From Saccharina japonica (Eukaryota; Sar; Phaeophyceae; Laminariales; Laminariaceae): a stretch of DNA of 64,000 nt. A program made the position numbers and the translations under genes. The notes under the pieces were generated by a model. That model did not search any database. It was not told the DNA's origin and saw only the letters and a list, made by a program, of their open reading frames with translations. This document shows, piece after piece, positions 19,678 to 30,798 of the stretch. The DNA lies in the NCBI GenBank assembly GCA_008828725.1, contig MEHQ01001225.1, forward strand, positions 1-64,000, in the 5' to 3' direction. Numbering within the stretch: position 1 is the first letter of the stretch; every line of letters starts with the position of its first letter.

Positions 19678-20033
19678 GTTTCCTTCCTGTCTTTGTTTCC
19701 TATATTTTTTTGTTGGCGAGAGCCTTTTTTATTTCCCGGTTTCGGGTTCGTGCGTGTACCCAGAGAGCACGGCAGCGCGGGCGAGCCCGGCACCATCGCG
19801 GGTATGGAAAGGCGCTCGCCAGTAGAGGGGGGGGCGGAAGGAGCGCGGTCGCCTTTTTCGTGGCTAGGCGTGGTGTGTCCATCGAGACACGAGGGAAGCA
19901 TCAAGGGGCTTTGTCTGGCTTGCTGCCGCTTCTGCGTATCCAGTATGTCCGAAAATATAAGGATATTTTCTATTGGTGAAAAACATTCAAGCGGTGCTTA
20001 TTTCTCAACTAAATATTATTTGAAGAGAGACAG

Positions 20034-20082
20034 CAAGGCGGTTTGAACACCATCATGCTCGAGCGGGCGAACGAGGGCCACG
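20034..20082 (+). CDS. Candidate coding exon (unknown protein)
   Basis: The frame QGGLNTIMLERANEGH runs between a GACAG acceptor and a GTGAGC donor. Its phase agrees with the candidate exon at 19603-19677, so both may belong to one plus-strand gene. No function can be given, and the acceptor has a weak pyrimidine tract. Confidence 0.28.
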
Positions 20083-20089
20083 GTGAGCA

Positions 20090-21070
20090 CCGGGCTTCAA
20101 GCTAGGCGGGCCACGGGGCTCACTGCGGCAGAGAGACAGTAGAGCTCGACCCGGACCGAATCGATAGCGAGGTGATCGCGGGGGGGCGAGGAGCCTCGAG
20201 GTTGACAGATCGTGACAGTCGTTTTAACTTTTTCGTTTTTTAAGCGGCGCAATCACGATACGCGTATGTGTGTCATTTGGAGTATTCGTGTTTGTGTGCG
20301 ATTCGAGATGTACGATGTACGAGAGTGTACTTGATTACTTTTTTTCCCGACCGCTTTTTTTTTTGTTTTTGTTTTTCTCTCCGTCGCTTTGGTCGAGTAC
20401 GAGTACTCGTCCCGGTATACTCGTGATCGTACTCGTACTTCACAACTTGACGACCGTGTTGTGCTGTGCTTTCTCTTTAATATTACGAGTACATACAAAG
20501 TACGAAGTACTCGTATTGCTGCTGTTGTTGCTGTACTACCACACATAATTACGAAAAAGGCACGAATCACACCCACCCACAGCAGGCAGCGCAGCGCCGT
20601 GCTATGAGCCGTGTTGCTGTGCTTTCTCTTTCGAAGATACACCTTTGTTGTCCTGGATCATGGAGCTCATAATGTGTGCATCCCGAGCATGTTTTGCATG
20701 CATGTCAAGTCCGCCGTTTCTTCGCTGCACCATGAACCTCTTGGCGTTTCCAAGTCGGTGCCTGCACTACATCATGAGCCTATTCTGCCCCTTTCCTTGC
20801 GCGAGCGTAGCGGGCGGCGTCGGCCGCCCGCGGAGCGGAGCCCTTGTATACAACACTATTCATACTAATAATGATGAGGTACCGTATCGAAAGTTTCGAC
20901 ATATATATGATATGGAAATATGGAACTTTCCAAGGATGTTTTACGTAGGGTACGTACAGAACCATGCCCGGGTTATTTTCCCGGGTATTACCCTACAAAG
21001 AACTTGTGTGCGTTCTGTAAGACATTTCTACCCGTACCCGGAACTTGTGTGATTTACGTATGTTGATAGA
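20090..21070. other. Region with no gene recognised
   Basis: A G-rich stretch to 20200, T-rich intron-like sequence, GAGTAC-rich words and a doubled CTGTGCTTTCTCTTT motif (20465, 20615). Open frames at 20.6-21.0 kb show no coding bias. Confidence 0.4.
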
Positions 21071-21076
21071 CTTAAA

Positions 21077-21180
21077 AAAAACACACACACACACACACAG
21101 CTGTGGGATCGACGATTTCGTCGAAACTCATCTTTGCCAGCTGAGAGTGATACTTCGATCGCGCGTTTGTATGACATTCA
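21077..21180 (-). mobile_element. SINE-like repeat A, (AC)n tail
   Basis: A (GT)n tail in element sense replaces the usual T-run. The 3' part is intact. Confidence 0.7.
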
Positions 21181-21672
21181 TACCCGTACCCGGAACTTCT
21201 GTAACTTCTGTAAGAATTCAATACCCGTACTCGGAACTTCTGTAAGTTCTGTAAGACTTCCACACCCGTACCCTGAATCCACAGTCCCTACATACTATAA
21301 CCTTGGAACTCAACTTTCCATATATAATATCGAACTATCGAACGAGTTTTGCCTTGCCATCCCCTGCCATCCCCGTGTTTTTGTTTCAATGTTATTTCAT
21401 GTATTCTGCCATTCTGAAAGCGTTGGGTTGGAATGAGGCCTCCAGCCGTTGCTGAAGACTCTCACCCCTGAGTACCACCCTTCTGCGAGCATCGTGCTAG
21501 AGTACATGCTCGTGGGGAGGGTAACAAAGTAACCAACAACCTGGATGCCAACGAACATGCATACGTGCTACGTAGTTCTGGTCGATTTTCCGAGGCCTTT
21601 CTCCAAACCCACTACGTACGACAGGGATGGGCAGCCTTCTTACACCTACTCTTCTTGTCGTTCCCATCTATG

Positions 21673-21866
21673 GGCACAATTCGACGAGAGTTGACGAGGG
21701 AAGAAAGTGCTGAAATCTCCTCGCGATGAAAACGCAAGGCAAGAACCGTACGTAGTGTGGGTGGGGGAGGAGGGAGAAGAGCCTACTTTGTGACCCCCGG
21801 ATCTGAGTTACGATTTGGAAGGACAGAGAAAGGAAGGGCGAAAGTAATGAATGGGATGGGAAAAAA
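21673..21866 (+). repeat. ~190-bp interspersed repeat, copy 1
   Basis: GTTGACGAGGGAAGAAAG, CTCGCGATGAAAACGCAAGG, GACCCCCGGATCTGAGTTAC, AATGGGATGGG. Other copies: 22498-22697, 33575-33766 and, inverted, 23063-23252. No gene and no terminal repeats are seen. Confidence 0.75.
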
Positions 21867-22497
21867 AAAAAAAAAAAAATGAACCCCCTTGGTGCTCGCG
21901 TGTGTTTCCATATATTCGACAGCAAGACTACTGACGCTGACGCTGAACGAAAGCTTGTACGTATACCGGTATATGTATCAAACAGTCGAAATTGTTACCG
22001 TTTCTTTTTTTTCCGGTGTCATCGTATCCAACTCGGCTACGTACCGTTCGATATCCAGCATTCTAACTGGTATGATATATGCCATTATTACGCTTGGCGG
22101 TTCGGAAATAGTGAGCCAGCCGCCTATGCGAGGCATCTAAATAAACATATGAGTAGGCTACGAAAGGCATGGAAAAGGCAAAAATGAGTGTGTATCGAGT
22201 GTGATTCCAGTATTACGGGAAGGCATTCGGGATAAAACGCCATAAAACGTCATAAAACCCTAACTCTAACCCTCTACGTACTAACCCCAACCCCAACTCT
22301 TGATCAACCTGTATGGAAGTTGTCGGGAAAAAAATCCGGCAATTTTTTTTTTTTCGGAAAACAAAAATCGATCATTTTATAATCCAAACGTACGTAATTG
22401 ATTTGGCCAATTCCATACTGCAGTAAATACCAAACACTTATTTACGGGGCCCGCATACGTATGCTACTGGAAATAGTGATGCTGTGACGGTGAATAT

Positions 22498-22697
22498 GTC
22501 ACAATTCGACGAGAGTCGACGAGGGAAGAAAGGGCTGAAATCTTCTCGCGATAAAAACGCAAGGCACGCATCATACCGCCCTAGTAGTGGGGAGAGAGCC
22601 CAAAGAGCCTGCTTATTGACCCCTGGATCTGAGCTCCGACTACGTAGAGAGAGAGAGAGAAGAGGAGGGCGAAAATGATAAATGGGATGGGAGAAAA
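22498..22697 (+). repeat. ~190-bp interspersed repeat, copy 2
   Basis: The same blocks in order: AGTCGACGAGGGAAGAAAGG, TCTCGCGATAAAAACGCAAG, GACCCCTGGATCTGAGCTCC. Confidence 0.75.
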
Positions 22698-23062
22698 TCA
22701 AACATAAAAATTTAAATAAACAAATGCTATCGTAGATCTCTTGGAGAGGGCGAAGACAATAAATGGGATGGAGGATGGGAGGAAAACAAACATGAAAATA
22801 AAAATAAACAAATATTATCGTAGATCTCTTGGGACATCGGAGTGGAGAATTGACCGTGAAAAACTGACGACTATCAGTGACGGCCACTACTATACTCGTA
22901 CTCGAACGTGACTAGGGGGTGTGACGTGACACCAAAAGACGTCCGAGTTACTTACAATGGTTGCAATGCAAGGAGCCGTAAGGCGAGGGCGAAACATGAA
23001 CCTACCCGTACTGCTGCTAACCGCTCACGTCGCTCGTTTCCTTTCGTTTTTTTGCTTTCTTT

Positions 23063-23252
23063 CTTTTTCCATCCCATTTATTATATCTTCGCCCTTCTTT
23101 TTCTCTCTCCCTCTTTTAGTCTTACCTCAGATCCGGGATCACTGAATACGTAGGCTCTTCTCCCCCCTCCCCACTACGGTATTATACGTGCCTTGCATTT
23201 TCATCGTGAGAAGATTTCCGAACTTTCTTCCCTCGTCGACTCGAATCGAATT
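23063..23252 (-). repeat. ~190-bp interspersed repeat, inverted copy 3
   Basis: CATCCCATTTATTATATCTT to TTCCCTCGTCGACTCGAAT in inverse. It sits ~370 bases from copy 2, so the two could pair. Confidence 0.75.
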
Positions 23253-23398
23253 GTATATGGACTATGGACGGTTGATACTACTACCAAAAGTCACCAACGT
23301 TTTGGTCGCTACTATGATATCCCATACAATAGCCCTTATACGTATGTACTCGTAGCCCTTATAAGAGGTCCCAAAGGGTACGAGTAATAGAATAGCGT

Positions 23399-23735
23399 GC
23401 CATGGAAGCGAGCTCGCGTAAATCTGCCCGCGCAGGCGAACTGCCTTAGGTGTTAGGTGTGCCCGCATTGAAAATAGAGCCTTTCCAAGCACAACGACCA
23501 GGTGGCACACCAATCAGGCATGCCTCTCGTTAGGGCTGGGGTTAGGGTTAGGGTTAGAGGTCCGGGCCGGGGTGGTGGCCGCCGTTAGTCGAAGCCAAGA
23601 ATATGCTCGCCGTCCGGAACGAATACCTTACAGCTTCGTGACGAAACCCTACCTCATTAGAAACAGCATCATTTGATGCGGGCACATCTGACAAGTTCGC
23701 CTGCGCGGGAAGATTTACGGCTACTGCATGGAAGC
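23399..23735. mobile_element. Foldback element with ~60-bp inverted ends and a telomere-like core
   Basis: GTAAATCTGCCCGCGCAGGC on the left mirrors GCCTGCGCGGGAAGATTTAC on the right. TGTGCCCGCAT also appears in inverse near the right arm. GGGGTTAGGGTTAGGG lies between. It is non-coding. Confidence 0.65.
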
Positions 23736-24097
23736 ATACTCTTCGTGCTGGACGGCGCCTACTTGCAACCTAGGACTGCAGCACGTTAGGTACAGCCCAT
23801 ACTCTATTGTGGGTGTTTTAGCGGGAAAATTATATGCGCCAATGGTGGGAGCTTTCAACTATATGCGCCCCTACTTTGTTGTACTACTAATACTATACGT
23901 GGCCGAATCAACCCATAGAGTATTTCCAAGCACATCAATATCGGCTGAGTCAAGCGAGAGTCTTACCAAGCACAGTATCCAAGCACTGATCACTGGCATA
24001 GGGTTCGGGATAGGGTTCGGGTTCGGGTCGGTGGGTCGGCTCTAGGCGACAAGCATATAGTAGTGGCAGTAGTACAGTAGTATTAGTAGTATACAGC

Positions 24098-24267
24098 GGG
24101 GTCTCCCAATAAGGCGGTGATGTGCCAGAGCAATATGACCGCCTTATAGAGGGACGCCGCCTTATTCATTCCAGGTAATGAGTGCAATTTCCCAGTCGCG
24201 CCAAGCGATTTTGACCGCCTTATAGAGGAATACCGCCTTACTCATACCGCCTTATTGGGGGACCCCC
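24098..24267. mobile_element. MITE with GGGGTCTCCCAATAAGGCGG ends
   Basis: The inverted ends are GGGGTCTCCCAATAAGGCGG and CCGCCTTATTGGGGGACCCC. It has an internal CGCGCCAAGCGATTTTGACC motif, paralleling the 11421 family. Confidence 0.75.
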
Positions 24268-24710
24268 ACCGTACAAAAAAATCTGTAGGTGCATATAATG
24301 TTAAAGCTCCCACCAGTGGCGCATATAATAACTTTCGTGATTTAGTGTTGTTGGGGTGAAACGGGGTGCCCAACAGACTACATACACCTCCATTTTGATT
24401 GGTCAACACCTCTTCCCTGATTCCACCCTGACCGAATCTCATTTGGCACCCTGCTCCCACTTATAAGGTGCACAAGTATAGGGTTGGGGTTAGGGTTAGG
24501 GTCAGCGGAATAGCGTGTGGAACTGCAGTCAAGAGCTGCAATCCGTGGACTGAATAGTTGCTCTCTTCGTGCTGTGCTGTTCATAATTATCTTGACGCCC
24601 ACTATTAATAGTATGATATCTCGACAACCCTAAAAAGTAGTGTCCCCCCTTCGGCGTACCCCTTTGGGTAATTTCCCTTTTAGTATTACCTCGTACATAT
24701 TTAAAAAGTG

Positions 24711-24800
24711 AAAAAAAAAAAAAAAAAAAAAAGCTGTGAGATCGAGGATTTCGTCGAAACTCATGTTTGCCAGCTGAGTGTGATACCTCGACCATACGTA
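24711..24800 (-). mobile_element. SINE-like repeat A, truncated
   Basis: Poly(A) then AGCTGTGAGATCGAGGATTT. Confidence 0.7.
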
Positions 24801-24921
24801 TGTACGTGATTTAACACCTGGTAATAGTTGTAGTTGCTAAACCTGTCCCCCCCCCACGGGGATACTACAGTAGTACAAGAATAACGCCAACACACCACAT
24901 AACACGCCTCAACATGCGACC

Positions 24922-25010
24922 TTAACCCCTCAAGAACTGGTCCCACGTATTTCGGGACAAACTACTGGGAATTTGTGTGGGATATTTGTTTTTCAGTTCT
25001 GAATGGGTTA
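24922..25010. mobile_element. MITE of the TTAACCC family, inverted orientation
   Basis: It starts TTAACCCCTCAAGAACTGG and ends CAGTTCTGAATGGGTTA. Confidence 0.7.
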
Positions 25011-25256
25011 TATAGTTGCACACATGTCACAGTCTGTGACCACAGAATTTGTATATCTCTAGGATTAGGAATCAGGACAGACACTGGGTGTACTGATGTG
25101 GTTGGGTAGAAAGATCGGGTTTAATGTGAAGACAACCCACACACACATGGGCCAAGCATGGGCCACAGATCAGATAAATCCCCATTTCATGATCTACGAG
25201 TGGGGAAGGAAGGTAGGCCCCTCATAGATTTACTACTACTATCTGTGTACTGGTAG

Positions 25257-25853
25257 AGGTGTTACCCTTTTGCCAATTACCCGAGTACTCGCGAGTATTA
25301 CCCGGCTTGCTAATACCCGTCACGGGTATGAGTAACACTTCATACTCGCCGAGTATTTGGGCCCCGGGTATTCGTTGGTTCACCTTGGAAATCCCGGTTA
25401 TGGCAACATGTCATCTCCCAATCACGTCCCCTGGGTAGTACTTCGCGACAAATCTCCAGGAGGCCCTTTTCAACATGAAAAAGCTGTCTCAGGCCTCACA
25501 CCCCACACCATACAAGAGGTGTTACCCTTTAGCGAGTTACCTGGGTACTTGCGAGTAACACCCAGCTTGCTAATACCCGTCACGGGCACGTGGTGTCCCG
25601 TCACGGGTACGGGTAACACTTCATACTCGCCGAGTATTTGGGACCCGGGCACCCGGGTACCCGGCTGTTCGACGGTGTTAGACGGGTACAGTACCTGGCT
25701 GCTGTCAGACGGGTACAGTACCTGGCTGCTAAACGGGTACCCGGGTACTCGTCCAAATTGGTCGTAAATCCTCGCGAGTACCCGCAGGTATTTTTTCCCT
25801 AAAGTTGGCGGGTATTCGTTAAAGACGGGTATATACTCGTCGGGTAACACCTT
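25257..25853. repeat. Repeat block with GGTGTTACCC/GGGTAACACC ends
   Basis: It starts AGGTGTTACCC and ends CGGGTAACACCT. An internal second AGGTGTTACCC (25516) starts a ~110-bp repeat of the first part (AGCTTGCTAATACCCGTCAC, CATACTCGCCGAGTATTTGG). It may be one element inserted in another of the same family. Confidence 0.6.
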
Positions 25854-25859
25854 TAAGTT

Positions 25860-26660
25860 TACAAGTTAGTACATACCTGGTACTCGTAGTAGATCTGCAC
25901 CATGTATATGTATACAAGACCGCACCTGCGCGTCTGCCATACTTTCGGCCACTGCGACGGTAAACCTGTAGCACAACCTGGCTCTTGTCTGTTCTGCACT
26001 ACGCACTACTATTAATACTGTACTCGTACTAGGTATCACATTCTATGAACCGCTGTGAGCTGTGGGTATTGTGGATATATTGACGGTTTGTGTACGTACG
26101 TAGTGTGTGTGTTTTCGTTCATTCCTACCACAGGTATCAAATAGTGCGAAAACGACTCGCACACGGGTATTATATGTTCGTACTCGCATGACGTGGGGAA
26201 GATAAGATTGAACGAACAAGGAAATCTGGGGTTCGTTGAAAGGCGTGGTACTGAATCGTTGACGTGATTTTGATTGAACGAGGGGATGGGGAAAAGGCTC
26301 GTCAAAAGGGTGACGGTGCAGTTGGTTGAACTGGGAGAGACAGAGGTTGGGAACGGTTGAGATAGGAAGGGAAAAGCTCCATCTACAGCAGCAGAAGTGC
26401 CAGTTGTTGTTGTTTTTCTTCACATTAAACTCGTTTCAGTTGCTAATCCCTATAGTCTGATCTAGGAAGATCACGGCCCGTGGTCACAAAAGTGCTACAG
26501 GTAGAGCCATCAGAGAATCCTAAAGAACACGTACACTTAGCAGGGAAAGGATACACAAGTCCGAAGACAGTAGTAGTGCAGGGCTCTACTCGTGGGTGTG
26601 GGCAAGCAGGGGTCTGGCACTGACTGGGTGGAAGGGTCGGCGACTCCGGCAAGTTGAGCA
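25860..26660. other. Region with no gene recognised
   Basis: Mixed AT-rich sequence. The open frames on the minus strand (26.04-26.42 kb) have random composition and no splice support. Confidence 0.4.
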
Positions 26661-26877
26661 AAACGAAACATACTCGTACTGCCAGGTACCTTGGTACGTA
26701 CCAAGTACCTGGTACCAAGAACCAAGAACAACCGCATACTCATGAGATACAGCGATCAAAACGATACGGCGGTGTGTACGTACGCGTACCTGGTACTCCT
26801 GGTTGTACAGAGTCAGTCATCGGGAAAGCGAAACTAAACTTCAATGTGGCGACACTCTCTGCTTCTGTTACTATACG

Positions 26878-26879
<2 letters not shown>

Positions 26880-26909
<30 letters not shown>

Positions 26910-27780
26910 CATCGGCGGGTTGCGAACGATGGTGCTCGCCGGAGGACGAAGCAAAGAGGACCGGGGCGGCGAGGGGGGGTGCGGCCGTGAAGCAGAAGCA
27001 CGCCGCCTGCAGAGCGGACCCTTCCAGCCAATCCCTGTTTGCGCAGCCCTGAGCTGCTACGAGTAGAGCTGCGCTGTATGCTATGGTTCGAACCAATGGT
27101 GTATTTGTGTAGTGTCATATCCCATCGTTCGATCACCAAGCTGATTGTCGCGGGAACGTTGGTGGTTGGTATTGAAAATAGTGCAGACAGCAGTGGGGAA
27201 AACAGACAACTGACAGCACTACTTCAGCGCATTTTTTCAAGGCTGTTGGACTGCCGCTGCTGCTGCTGCTGCTGCTGCCGCTGCTGCTGCTGCTACTGCT
27301 GCTGCGAACAAGCCGGGGCTCCCCTTTACATGAAAGAGAGGGAGAGAGGGAGCCTGCCACGGCACGCGCACGATAGAGAGAGAAAGTTGGGAAAACAGAG
27401 ACGAGATTACTGCTGCTGCTGCTGCTGCTGCCGTTTACTGATGTCTTTCTACAACAAAAATGGACGGTAATATAATGCCCGTTTGTAGTATTACGTGCAT
27501 ATAAAATGGACATTATATTTCCGTCCATCATGGTACCTTTTTTTACTCTCCGCGCTATGATAAGTCGAGAATGGAGGTTGGCCTGCCAAAGCAGTGATGC
27601 TGCTGCTTGCTGTTGCTGCTGCTGCTGCGAACAAGTCGGGCCTCCCCCCTCCAAGAGAGAAAGAGAGGAAGAGACTGTTGTCGCGGCACGTACGCGATCG
27701 GGAAGCGTTTCTCGGTGCGGGCATAGACAAAGAGTCTTCTCTCGCGAAGGGGACTGATGTGCTTCTTCAGCTGCTCTGAT
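26880..27780. other. CTG/CAG microsatellite-rich region
   Basis: (CTG)n tracts at 26880-26908, 27255-27305, 27412-27432 and 27600-27628, within sequence that repeats itself (CGAACAAGYCGGGSCTCCCC at 27305 and 27628; GCACGYRCGMGATMG at 27362 and 27683). This indicates an old ~330-bp duplication. Poly-Ser, Ala or Leu frames are not taken as genes. Confidence 0.6.
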
Positions 27781-27870
27781 GTGCTGCTGTCCGTGGTTCG
27801 AGGACGAACGTTGGGTTGACGCGAGACAAGAGTCTTTCGCGGTGTATTACGGCTTGCAACGATTACCTCA

Positions 27871-28132
27871 TGTTTGCAAGAACGAAACGTGCTGGGGATA
27901 CGCCGTGCACAGACAAGCCGAGGAGGAAGCCGCAGGCCGAGCGTCGGGGCCGAGTGTAAACGGGCGGGGAGGGGGCAACGGGCTTCGGGCTCGTAGCTGC
28001 ACGTGGTACATCCTGCTGAAGAAGAACCTCTCCTCGGGAAAGAAGCTGAACATCGCCATCGACAAAGCTCTCCATACGTCAACTTTGAGTTCCCAGGGGA
28101 ACGGTCCTCGAGCAGATAGTGCCGCACTTTGA
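27871..28132. CDS. Coding-like region, strand unresolved
   Basis: Two readings compete. Plus strand: KNETCWGYAVHRQAEEEAAG to WYILLKKNLSSGKKLNIAID, stopping with TGA TAA at about 28131, with good G/C third positions. Minus strand: two phase-compatible continuations of the exon at 28227-28314. Only one can be right, and transcripts are needed to choose. No family was recognised. Confidence 0.3.
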
Positions 28133-28226
28133 TAAGCGACGACAGGAACAAGAACAACCACCACCACCACCACCACCACCGCCACCACCCTCGTCAGGAG
28201 CATAACCAAACCGCGCTAAAGCTTAC

Positions 28227-28314
28227 CTCGATCAGTCGACGCCTCGCGGTCTCGGCCCTCGTCCTCTTCTGGCGTGCACGCCCAGCAGTACAGGTAGCCT
28301 GCTCGCACACCAAC
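28227..28314 (-). CDS. Candidate coding exon (unknown protein)
   Basis: It is bounded by TTGGCAG and a consensus donor, CGAG then GTAAGC. The 29 codons VGVRAGYLYCWACTPEEDEG then RDREASTDR are of mixed composition and rich in G/C-ending codons. It ends in phase 1. An acceptor at 28126 on the same strand continues in phase (VRHYLLEDRSPGNSKLTYGE). No domain was recognised. Confidence 0.4.
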
Positions 28315-28329
28315 CTGCCAACAACTCTG

Positions 28330-29330
28330 ATGAAAAAAAAGCTCTCCCGAGTCTCGAGCCGCCTGCCTAGGAGACGACTTGCTCCAGCCCTGTCACCGCC
28401 AAGCTGGGGCCATCGTAGGTTCGTAGTGCCTTTACTTGTGTAGTCACGCGCCGACGCTCCTTGCCTTGATAGTCCGAAGTTCGCTGCTGTCCGCGATGTA
28501 TCTGTGTTCTTCAATTAGCAATGTTCTTCGTCTCGCGCAAGCTGCTATCGACACGACTCGCGGGCGGACACAAATATAGCTACGGAGAGACTTGGCCAAT
28601 AAAAATGCACTAAAAATATATTTACGCCCCCAACCTGCAACCGCCTTCTATGTAGTGAGCTCCTACCGGAAACCCCTCCTGGAAATTTAAATTTTTGAAA
28701 TTTGAAAAGTTGAAAATGAACTTTGAATTTCAAATTTCACCCTCGGTTTTCTCCTCTTTGTTCTGTGCTGCGGCTGCTTCCTTCTGTCGTCGTCGTTGCG
28801 CTGCTCTACGAGTATGAATATATAGCGCACAGAGCGACAGCGCCATCCATACCCACCAACTCTGATGCCTGTTGCTGTGCTGTGTAGCAAAAGATCTACT
28901 ACCTGGAACCCTGCTACTTGCTGTGTCTGCTGTCCGGCGAGTGACGGCGCAGAACAAAAAAAAGAACGCCACATATATATGTGGAGAGAGGGTGTGGACG
29001 TGGATAGTCGCGGGAGTGCGGCGGGAGGCACTTATGATTCTCGTATCAGTCGAGAAGAAAAATGGTTGGATGATACACACTGCTGTCTGTGTACGAGATG
29101 ACGACTATAACTAACCCTAAAAAACCCTACGACCTCACTCAGCGTTTTCCTTCTTTTACCGACCGGTTTTTTTATAGTCACACACGGCGTTTTCGTTTTT
29201 CTTCTCTTTTTGTGCGTCTTGCCTATTATCTATCCCCCCCTGCTCACCCCCCCGGGGCACGGCAGTGTGGGCGATCATACAGAAGCACAAGATTCAAGCT
29301 TTTGTGTTGCGCCATTTTCGACGACCCCCC
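28330..29330. other. Region with no gene recognised
   Basis: It includes an AT-rich foldback near 28685-28735 (AAATTT words). The rest is intron-like or intergenic. Confidence 0.35.
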
Positions 29331-29337
29331 GCCCCCG

Positions 29338-29522
29338 TCATACGACTACGTGGCCATGGATGAATATCGAGTACCCCCCCCCCCCCCCCCGCTCTCGATG
29401 GTGAAACCGACATGCCTCCGTCCCGCGTCCCGCATATGTAGGGCTGCGAGGGTCTATGGACCATACGACTACGGCCATGCATGCAATATGTAAGTACCCC
29501 CCCCCCCCCCCCCCCCCCCCCC
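29338..29522 (+). mobile_element. Two chained poly(C)-tailed SINE fragments
   Basis: The first ends ATATCGAGTAC then a C-tract at 29373-29390. The second (29391-29496) ends GTAAGTAC then a 26-base C-tract. Confidence 0.7.
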
Positions 29523-29665
29523 TCCGCTCTCGCCGGAATGTGGCGGTAGAGCGCGTGTTTTCTTCCGTTTCCAGAATGCATTGTTATAACCCCCTCTGTT
29601 CGACAAGACTCAGGTCGCCTTTGTTCCATCTCGAGAAGGGTGCGTGGTCTGGTCAAGTTACTATT

Positions 29666-29768
29666 AAGGGGGACCATATAAAATGATAGCGCAAAACAAT
29701 GCCTGGTAGGTTTTTGTTTATACCGTACGTCCTATTTACTATTGTTATAATGGTTCCCCATATTACAG
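29666..29768. mobile_element. TTACGGGGG MITE copy
   Basis: Starts GGGGGACCATATAAAATG and ends CTATTGTTATAATGGTTCCC; diverged core. Confidence 0.55.
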
Positions 29769-29869
29769 GCAAGCAACAAATGACGACGTCACCCCTCGCC
29801 TCGCTTGAGGCTGAGGATGATGTAGCAGTGGAGGCTTTTCTTCTTCCGTTTTCGGGACTTGTTATGACC

Positions 29870-30072
29870 CCGGGTCACAGGCGGCAAAAACAGGAAGGGG
29901 ATAGGATTAGCAAAAAGTTTATTTGTATATATGGAAACAACGTAATGAGCGCCCAAATGTTGGAGGTGTCTCTATTAGGAGTAGGAACGGTGCTCCGTCT
30001 CGAAAGGGATGCGTGGTCAATGGTCAAATGACTAAGGCAAGCAACAAATGAGTACGCCCCCCCCCCCCCCCT
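29870..30072 (+). mobile_element. Poly(C)-tailed LINE, 3' fragment
   Basis: Starts at GGGTCACAGGCGGCAAAAAC and ends GCAACAAATGAGTACG plus a C-tract. An extra scrap of LINE tail (GGCAAGCAACAAATGACG) lies at 29769-29786. Confidence 0.75.
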
Positions 30073-30331
30073 CTACGGAAGCGGCCACACCAGAAATAAA
30101 TCAACTCATGACGCTGTCTCCATAGCAAGTCCGCTCAGAAGCGGTTCTTGGTGGATGCAGCTCACCCTTCATGCGACTCGCCAACCCTCACGCGCTTCGC
30201 GCTTGGTGCAAGCAATGTCTGCCTGGTCGGTGAAAACCCGACGTGCTCCGTCCCGGCATTGGAGGGAGCGAGGGTCTATGGTACATACGACTACGGCCCG
30301 CATGACATGAATATCGGTACCCCCCACCCCC
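30073..30331 (+). mobile_element. Poly(C)-tailed SINE-like element, 5'-truncated
   Basis: It starts right after the C-tail of a LINE copy (30057-30072) and ends ATATCGGTACCCCCC. Confidence 0.75.
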
Positions 30332-30444
30332 TCTCTTGCCCAGGATGCGCCCCCCCCCCCCTTGCCCTCGCCTCGCTGGGGGCTGCGGATGGATGTATCG
30401 GTAGCTTATGTTAACCCGTTTTCTGGACGCATTACCTCCCCCCC

Positions 30445-30512
30445 CCCCCGTGCTTGGTCCGTCTCGAAAGGGATGCGTGATCAATGGTCAAATGATTAAG
30501 GCAAGCAACAAA
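30445..30512 (+). mobile_element. Poly(C)-tailed LINE, very short 3' fragment
   Basis: It starts right after a C-run (GTGCTTGGTCCGTCTCGAAA) and runs to GGCAAGCAACAAA. Confidence 0.6.
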
Positions 30513-30798
30513 GACACATGCTACGATAGAGGTGCACCATGTTTTTTCTGAGCTTCTCACCTAAGGAGCGTCATACCTCACCGAAACAAACGATTTTGGA
30601 GGAAAATAAAAGTGCTGCCGGATGAGAAATACCCTGACTGAAGTATACTCTGAAACGTTATTCGTCTAAAAAAAAATGAAAAGTCCGACGAATTTGGGTT
30701 AAGGAGCCCGATCGTTCAGAAAACGATTCAGCCAAAAAAAGGTATACCATCTACCTCTACCGTAGCACGCGTCCAAATGAGTACGCCCCCCCCCCGTG

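Noticed and set aside
21879-22187. 102-codon plus-strand frame (MNPLGARVCFHIF...)
   Set aside because: It starts in a poly(A)/repeat junction, has no codon bias and has no splice or domain evidence.
28129-28200. His-rich CACCACCAC tract as a metal-binding protein
   Set aside because: A microsatellite at the end of a candidate exon, with no surrounding domain.
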